From Hippasteria phrygiana (lineage: Eukaryota > Echinodermata > Asteroidea > Valvatida > Goniasteridae): a DNA stretch of 64,000 nucleotides. The stretch lies in the NCBI GenBank assembly GCA_037893225.1, contig JAZGUH010000935.1, positions 395,999-459,998 of the forward strand. The letters run 5' to 3'. The notes below the pieces were generated by a model. That model was not told the origin of the DNA and searched no databases. It saw only the letters and a list, made by a program, of their open reading frames with translations. Shown piece after piece: positions 58,591 to 64,000 of this stretch (its first letter is position 1; every line of letters begins with the position of its first letter). The position numbers and the translations under genes are program-made.

Positions 58591-58924
58591 TTAACCCTAA
58601 CTCCCTCCATCATTTTTCCTGCAAGTAACCTGAATTCTCCAACATCCTCTGATTTCAAAGTGTTAAAGCTGCATGTAACATGAATCCTCCAAAATCCTCT
58701 AAAAGTTATCTTAAACACCCTAGTAACCTCAATCCTCCGAAATCAACCAGCATCAGATTGGGCCTGATGACCTGGATCCTCCATTTTCCTCCAGAGGCAA
58801 AATCCTCTTATGCCCTCAATCCTGCAAAATCCTCTGATGGTTCAACCTCCAAAGACCCTCAATCCTCCAAATTCCTCCTTTTTGGCAAAGAGGATTTTTG
58901 AGGATTTGGGAAGGTTAGGGTTAA
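58591..58924 (+). mobile_element. TTAA-type element family A, copy 4
   Basis: TTAACCCTAACTCCCTCCAT at the left and GGGAAGGTTAGGGTTAA at the right; AATCCTCC modules and CAGCATCAGATTGGGCCTG inside. The cleanest copy of the family. Confidence 0.9.
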
Positions 58925-60402
58925 AATGATGAATGAATTATTAAAATCGGAGCAGTATTAAAAAAGTTATGATAATTTTAGTTTTATTAGATGATCCAGC
59001 ACTGTTGTAGAAATCAAGCGATAAAATTTGTCCTTCATTTCCGCACTGTTGAATGGCTCATGATTAGGGGGTAGCCTTGGTATTTACTAAAAGTGTCTCT
59101 CATTGGTTTATTTGTGGAAATATCAGTCAGATTGGCCAATCAATGAAGAGTTTAGAACACAAGCTTTAAATTGATACTAAGTTTGTTATGACTGCATTCA
59201 AAATGGCGATGTACACAAATAAAAAAGTTACGAATCTTATGAGAAAACTAAACACAAAATTCCGGTGATTATCAGTGAGTTGCATGTACCTTACTAAAAT
59301 CCCTTTTAAAAACATTTTTTTTGGTACTAAAATAAAAAATAAATAAATAAATTTAAAAAATAAACTAGCATTTTAAACAATAAAACGAAAATCAAAAATT
59401 TCAACCCTCAATGGATTTTTGCCTGGAGCTCAAAACGGAGGAAAGCAACTTCTGACTTGTCCCTTGTAAGAATGGCACAATTGAATCCCACAAGGTATGG
59501 ACACCGTCTGCAACAATGTTGTCAACTCTATCATACCTTTAAAATATCACACCTTTAAAGTTTTCACGTACAATTGAGAAAAAAAAACCAAGAAATGGAA
59601 CTTCATATAAATGCACGCTCCATTTCAATAACAGATGTTCCATACAAATGTGCCAAAAAATGCCGGCGCCTGTTCGCCAGATCCAAGACCTTCTACCTAC
59701 ACACGTGCATGTTGTTAACATTTGCTATCCCCATCACCAATGGAATAAAAAACCTTCCCAAACAAATAATACATCGGGAATTAACGATGTTTGTAAAACC
59801 TTGCAGCCAACTGCATGTTTTGCACCAAATAATAGGCATTCTTGTCCACATATTCAGAATACTGCCCACTAAAATATCAGTAATGAATGATATGAGCCAG
59901 GCATCAACAAACAAGAGTTACACCACCATTGGAATGTATTTATACACAAGTGAAACAGGGAAATATAATAATCCAAAGCAATTTTTGAGACACTGGCAGA
60001 AGCAGATTTTACAGTTGCAGCATACAATCTTCACTTTATACAATGCTTTTAGGCCTAGTAAGTTTTTAAAAAGAAACACCAGTTGATCGTCCCTGCCCGC
60101 ATCCTTTTTTGAAGCCGCATCTTTTTTTTCTTCTTCCATTTTTTAATAATTTTTTTAAAGTGAAAATGCAATTGAAAAGAACATGCATAAACAATTGGGT
60201 AAATACACAGAACACTGTTTAACATGGATATTTTGACTCAATTTGCTAGTAGAATAGCTAATACTAACAAGGTGGCGGTCATTTTGAACTGAAAATTTGG
60301 CGACCATTTTGAATAAAAAAAAGAAGGCCCTAATCCACTTTTTGAAGAAAAACCCGGACGATCAACATGTTACTGTTTAGACTTCAAATGAATATACATA
60401 TG

Positions 60403-60685
60403 TGGGTCATTCCAATAATTTGGGGTCCAAAAGTGTGGCATTTTTGGTGTCCCCGTTACATAGTGACATGTGTAAGATTTTGCAATTCCGGACACATTTT
60501 TAAATGCCTTCTACATGTATCTCCAAGAGTGACTGTGTAAAGCGAAGTACCTGCCAAACAAGTAAAAAATAGTGTGAAGTCAATTTTAATGATACTTGAT
60601 GGGAAATTACACAGGTCGGGTGTAACAGGGACACCAAAAAAATGTCACACTTTTGGTCCCCAAATTTATGGAATGCCCCCTATGT
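60403..60685. mobile_element. inverted-repeat element, AATTTGGGGTCCAA ends, copy 2
   Basis: GGGTCATTCCAATAATTTGG at the left, CCAAATTTATGGAATGCCCC at the right, with AAAAGTGT..ACACTTTT just inside. Longer than copy 1 by an insertion near CCGGACACATTTTTAAATG. Confidence 0.8.
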
Positions 60686-62595
60686 AAAGAACAAGTTACC
60701 ACACTTTGAACCCCTTGAGTGTGATTTTCTATTCATAGTGGACAGGGGCATTTGATTTCAACAATGGCAGTCCAAGATAACGTCCTACTCTGTACAAAAT
60801 CACATCTGCATAATGATGGGGTAAAATGTCTGAAGAATGGGAGAGCAACAGAAACAGACATCACAGCTGTGGCATGCATTGTACATTTAATTAGCAAGCC
60901 CCACACTCCATACATGGTGGTAATATCTCTATAAAGCTTCCATTGGTGTCTCTCTAAAGTCAAGCTGTTGAATTCCGCAGAAATAGTGGGTTTCCCGCAG
61001 CTACAGAGGACTGGAACGAACCAGGAACTGTACACATATAACTTTTTACAAGGTAATTAATCACCAGTTTAAATACTTGTGATATTATTGATTTCCTGAT
61101 CCCCCATATATATCCTTAAGAATTTGTGTTTAGTTTTCTTTTTGGGGCCTGTTTGAACATAGCCCTCTGGAGTGTGCCCTTATGTAAACGACAAAGTAAG
61201 GCCAGGACCATCAAATTGTATATTTATACAAACTCTGGAATCTATAATAAACAAACAAGGCACCTCTGGCCCACACAGCCTTAATCTTGGTGCAGACTTG
61301 AGAAAGATGGCACAGGGAATGATATACCACACATGACCAGCCTGTATTCCAAGAAAATTGCTCTGCTACAACTATGTCAGGTCTGCAGAAAATGACATTG
61401 ACATGACTAGCTCAATTTTCTTTGACAGATGAGAAACACAAGCACACACGCCCACCACTTCGGTTTAATGATGATTCTGTGAAAGATTACATCATTTTGT
61501 AGTTAAAGAGGACATTCAGTGTCTACCACTAGGCACAAAGGGGGAGTTCGTCCTATGACGTCGATTTGTTTGCTGCCTGCAGCGATGACTTTTAGACGAA
61601 TGGCACCAGCGGGCTGTGCTGCGCTAGTGGGGACTTGATAAAAACAGCTCTCGAAAGTCACATTTTGGGTATTTCATGGCAGAAATAATTTGCTGTTTGA
61701 TTTTACAATACGCAATCTACATAAAAATAGAAAAATGACGCAGACTTCTCTCAGCAATCAACATCATCTTTAACAGTAAAATGTTTGTACATGTAGGATA
61801 AATGTAGGCCTTTATAATCATAAAGTGTTTCTTCTCATTTTCAAATTTATCTACAACTAGTATAGATACAATTTTGCAGCTGTAAGTTAAAGTATTCTAA
61901 ATTTCTTACAACTTTGGTATGTTCAAAGTGTCTTTGTACAGCTCCATCTCTGACACAGACACCCGGAATAATACTACATAATAGCATAAATGTATAAACA
62001 AATATAAAATGGTTACCCTAATCTGGAAATGTTAACTGATCGAAGGGACCTTTATTAATCCTTGAGGCATTTTAGGCACAACAAATTCTGAGCAAATCCA
62101 AAAGACCAAATAATATGCATGCACAAATATCAATAATTAATGCAGGACTCAACTTATATATTTTGCTTACACAGACCAGACCCACCTTTTGAATTTGATC
62201 TAACCATTGTTCATGTTTTACGGAGGGATTTGTTTAATCTGAAGTGTGTGCACACTTCCGGGAATAAATCAACAGAGGACACAATGTGCAACAATTTTTA
62301 TGATTGAATTACATGCTGGGGATTGTATTAATATCGGGCTGCATCACAATGCAACCCACACGTCTGCAGTAAAAAACAAAAAGGAGAGAGTGGCGCATTA
62401 CTGAACACAATATCACAACGAACCAATACAAACACCTATGAACGAACATTCTGCGATCAACAGAAACTGGTCTTGTAAAATTACGATATTATCCAAGCAG
62501 CATCTTTTTACGCACCAGGCAGTATATGGCGTTTCCTCAACCAAAAAAAAAAGAACTGACAACATCACCCAAACAATCCAAAGAAGATGCCATAC

Positions 62596-62668
62596 CTTTC
62601 TTGCCGAGGATCCTTCGGAAGGAGCGTCTCAGCCTCGTTCCGCGGTTATTGTGATTATTTCCTTCCAT
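62596..62668 (-). CDS. trio: possible first coding exon of a short GEF2-only isoform
   Basis: The ATG at 62668-62666 has an A at -3 and G at +4, a strong initiation context. It opens 24 codons, MEGNNHNNRG followed by a basic stretch TRLRRSFRRILGKK, then a GTATGG donor. One base (G) is left over, and the next supported exon (31203-31284) needs exactly one; joining them makes GAT (Asp). The basic, leucine/isoleucine-bearing stretch could form an amphipathic membrane-binding helix. In p63RhoGEF the N terminus is also basic and targets the plasma membrane, there through palmitoylated cysteines, which are absent here. The frame is also open further upstream to another ATG, so the true start is not proven. 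A one-in-three phase match is weak evidence alone, and the exon could belong to another gene or be chance. RNA 5' ends would settle it. Confidence 0.45.
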
Positions 62669-64000
62669 GTTTTGAATATTTCTTACACGGGAAAGAGCAG
62701 AAGCACAGCTACTTGTCCGCATCCATGCATCGGTCACGAACAGGAGAAGGGTTTCCTTTTCTGAATTATTATTGCTGGAAATTGGCTACACGTTCCAAGG
62801 TGTGCAAGGACTAGGTTTTTTTTTTTTTAAGTTACTAACTAGCTCCAAAACGCATTGTACATGTACATGCACTGTGTGTGTGTGTGTGTGTGCGGATAGC
62901 ACTGTATGTTAGTCCAGCACAGTCTCTGACATGTATTATGCCAGCATTATAATGCAACCATCTGTCCTCAGTTTTTCCCCTGGACTATGTGGCTGATGCG
63001 ATCACCGCTGCTACTCCCTCTGCAGTGAGGGTGCTGCAGCTTCTCCGCAATGATAATCAGGTAGGATAAGGAATGATGGGCGCTTGATGGCGAGATACCT
63101 AGACTTGGGTTTGTGGTCATGCTAAGCTGCAGAGGAGGGGTCCTACAGCTTAAAGAGGCTGTGTGGGGGATTTATCTTGCGGAAGAGCAATGGCGTAACT
63201 GGGGTCCAATTTGCAGGGGGAACCTAAGGGGAACACTCATTTTTCTTGGGGTAGGGCACCTTCAGGGAAAAAATTCAATGGACAACTTTTTTTATGGACA
63301 ACTACAATCTTCCGTGGGGGAAGGCACCCCGGAGGCACCTTGGCCTTGCCAAGAGGCGTGTATGGACCATCAATTAACTGAGAAATTAAAAAAAATATAT
63401 ACAATTATGATAATCCTTGCTTTCACAAGCAGTGTAGGAATAAGTGAGTGTTGCTTTTGTTCCTTTACTTTAAAATAGACAAGAACTATTTTTACAATGC
63501 TAATTTGTGTGAGATAATCAATTGTACCTGTGTTCGCAAACTGTCATTTATTCAACTTGTAAACTGAACATGTGTATAATTTTTATCATAATGAAATTAG
63601 CAAATTTTACTCAATGAAATTAGTAAAATTTCCTTTTTTTAATAAGGTAAAATGCTTTTAAATAATGGTACTTTTATTTGTTTCACTCTAATTTTTTTCC
63701 ATGCAATTTGTTTCTATCCAAATATTGTTTTTTCCTAACTCTGATTTTAAGCCATCTCATCAATCTTATAATAATTGTTATCAAAATGTCTTAACGTGAA
63801 ATTATATGCAGGGGGATGTCAAGCAAAGCGGAACAGTGTGGCATCACGTCGCATTCCATCAGGATTAAAACCCAGCCGTTTAATTGCTTCGTGAGACTGC
63901 ACACGTGGCAGTTATTCCCGTACGGTAGGGGGGATTGTGTTCATAAGTGGCGATGAATTGTCCGGGTGATTAATTTGGGCAATACTAATGACCACTAACC
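62669..64000 (-). other. 5' flank of the possible first exon
   Basis: If transcription starts here it would be just above 62668. It contains a T run (62818-62828), a (TG)n microsatellite (62873-62892) and unassigned sequence. No TATA box or CpG-dense promoter was identified, and no exon was seen above 62737. Sequence 63110-63360 is relatively GC-rich without a recognisable frame. Confidence 0.5.

Larger units (their letters stand above)
31285..62595 (-). other. 31 kb putative first intron, dense in mobile elements
   Basis: No supported exon on either strand apart from the low-confidence 39188-39232. It holds the elements listed separately between 31738 and 60685. Long open frames here come from inverted repeats, homopolymers or simple repeats. 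Stretches 35030-37140, 38100-40600, 42000-44050, 52600-54750, 56640-57800 and 58930-62590 contain only scattered or unrecognised sequence. Confidence 0.6.
1..62668 (-). other. trio: Trio/Kalirin-family RhoGEF gene, 3' end outside window
   Basis: Transcript model on the minus strand. Nine exons from 31284 down to 1848 join without a frame break; junction phases from 5' to 3' after the first join are 2, 0, 0, 0, 0, 2, 0 and 2, and each donor matches its acceptor. With the possible first exon at 62596-62668 the partial product is about 370 residues. Seen: KWLTSPVRKLS, AVPLPPPM, ETEKDYVKDLG and FGNIHQIYDWHK, which occur in this order in Trio and Kalirin before and inside the second DH domain. Family knowledge: this half activates RhoA downstream of Gq and guidance receptors, while the first DH-PH acts on Rac/RhoG. 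Inferred: either a GEF2-only transcript or the 3' half of a full-length Trio. ARHGEF25 (p63RhoGEF) is the closest alternative name. The last DH exons, PH2 and the C terminus lie beyond position 1. Confidence 0.88.

Noticed and set aside
59574..60086. 170-codon plus-strand open frame, the longest in the window
   Set aside because: No domain, signal or repeat-family match was recognised; composition is AT-rich with hydrophobic and basic residues typical of random translation; no splice context. It could be revisited if transcripts exist.
62438..62595. Extension of the possible first exon into a longer 3' reading frame
   Set aside because: The frame passes through a GTATGG donor into low-complexity sequence and soon stops; splicing at 62596 is more plausible.

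Overview
The window is animal nuclear DNA: small exons separated by kilobase introns with GT-AG splice sites, tRNA-derived SINE-like repeats, and a dense population of short inverted-repeat elements. Frequent ACATGT/TACATG strings, long G/C homopolymers and AT-rich introns suggest a marine invertebrate (for example an echinoderm, hemichordate, cephalochordate or mollusc). I cannot name the species. No prokaryotic operon, CRISPR array, rRNA gene or intact autonomous transposon was found.

The only gene I can support is on the minus strand and covers almost the whole window. It is a Trio/Kalirin/p63RhoGEF-family Rho guanine-nucleotide exchange factor. Nine exons (31203-31284, 29809-29908, 14002-14085, 12248-12448, 10853-10942, 8646-8875, 6756-6822, 3295-3407, 1848-1917) join in one continuous reading frame, and every junction phase agrees. 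They encode the tail of the linker before the KWLTSPVR motif, the acidic inter-GEF linker with its PLPPPM motif, and the first ~83 residues of the second (RhoA-type) DH domain. The gene runs off the low-coordinate end, so the rest of DH2, PH2 and anything C-terminal lies outside the window.

No spectrin repeats, first DH-PH or convincing SH3 exon was found upstream. Instead, a possible first exon at 62596-62668 has a good ATG context, encodes a short strongly basic peptide, and ends in exactly the phase needed to splice to 31203-31284. The favoured model is a short GEF2-only transcript with a ~31 kb first intron. The fallback is an internal promoter of a full-length Trio gene whose N-terminal exons lie beyond 64000. 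Three phase-compatible candidate cassette exons (9007-9102, 28791-28817, 39188-39232) are recorded at low confidence.

The rest is intron filled with short mobile elements. (a) A set of families with TTAA ends, several reading TTAACCCT, looks piggyBac-like. (b) hAT-like elements have 8-bp target duplications; one set starts CAG..TGTAG and contains GAGTCC, GAGTAC or GAGACC arrays. (c) TA-flanked elements include one carrying a perfect ~198 bp (TGAGA)n array. (d) There is a modular family built from the TGTCCGCACTGGACTTA motif. (e) tRNA-like SINEs and a long foldback are also present. Several insertions are nested: 2433-2632 in a tRNA-like repeat, 963-1447 in a TTAA element, 52120-52311 in another TTAA element, 32198-32688 in a larger element, and probably 20762-21165 in a GATTTAAATC element.
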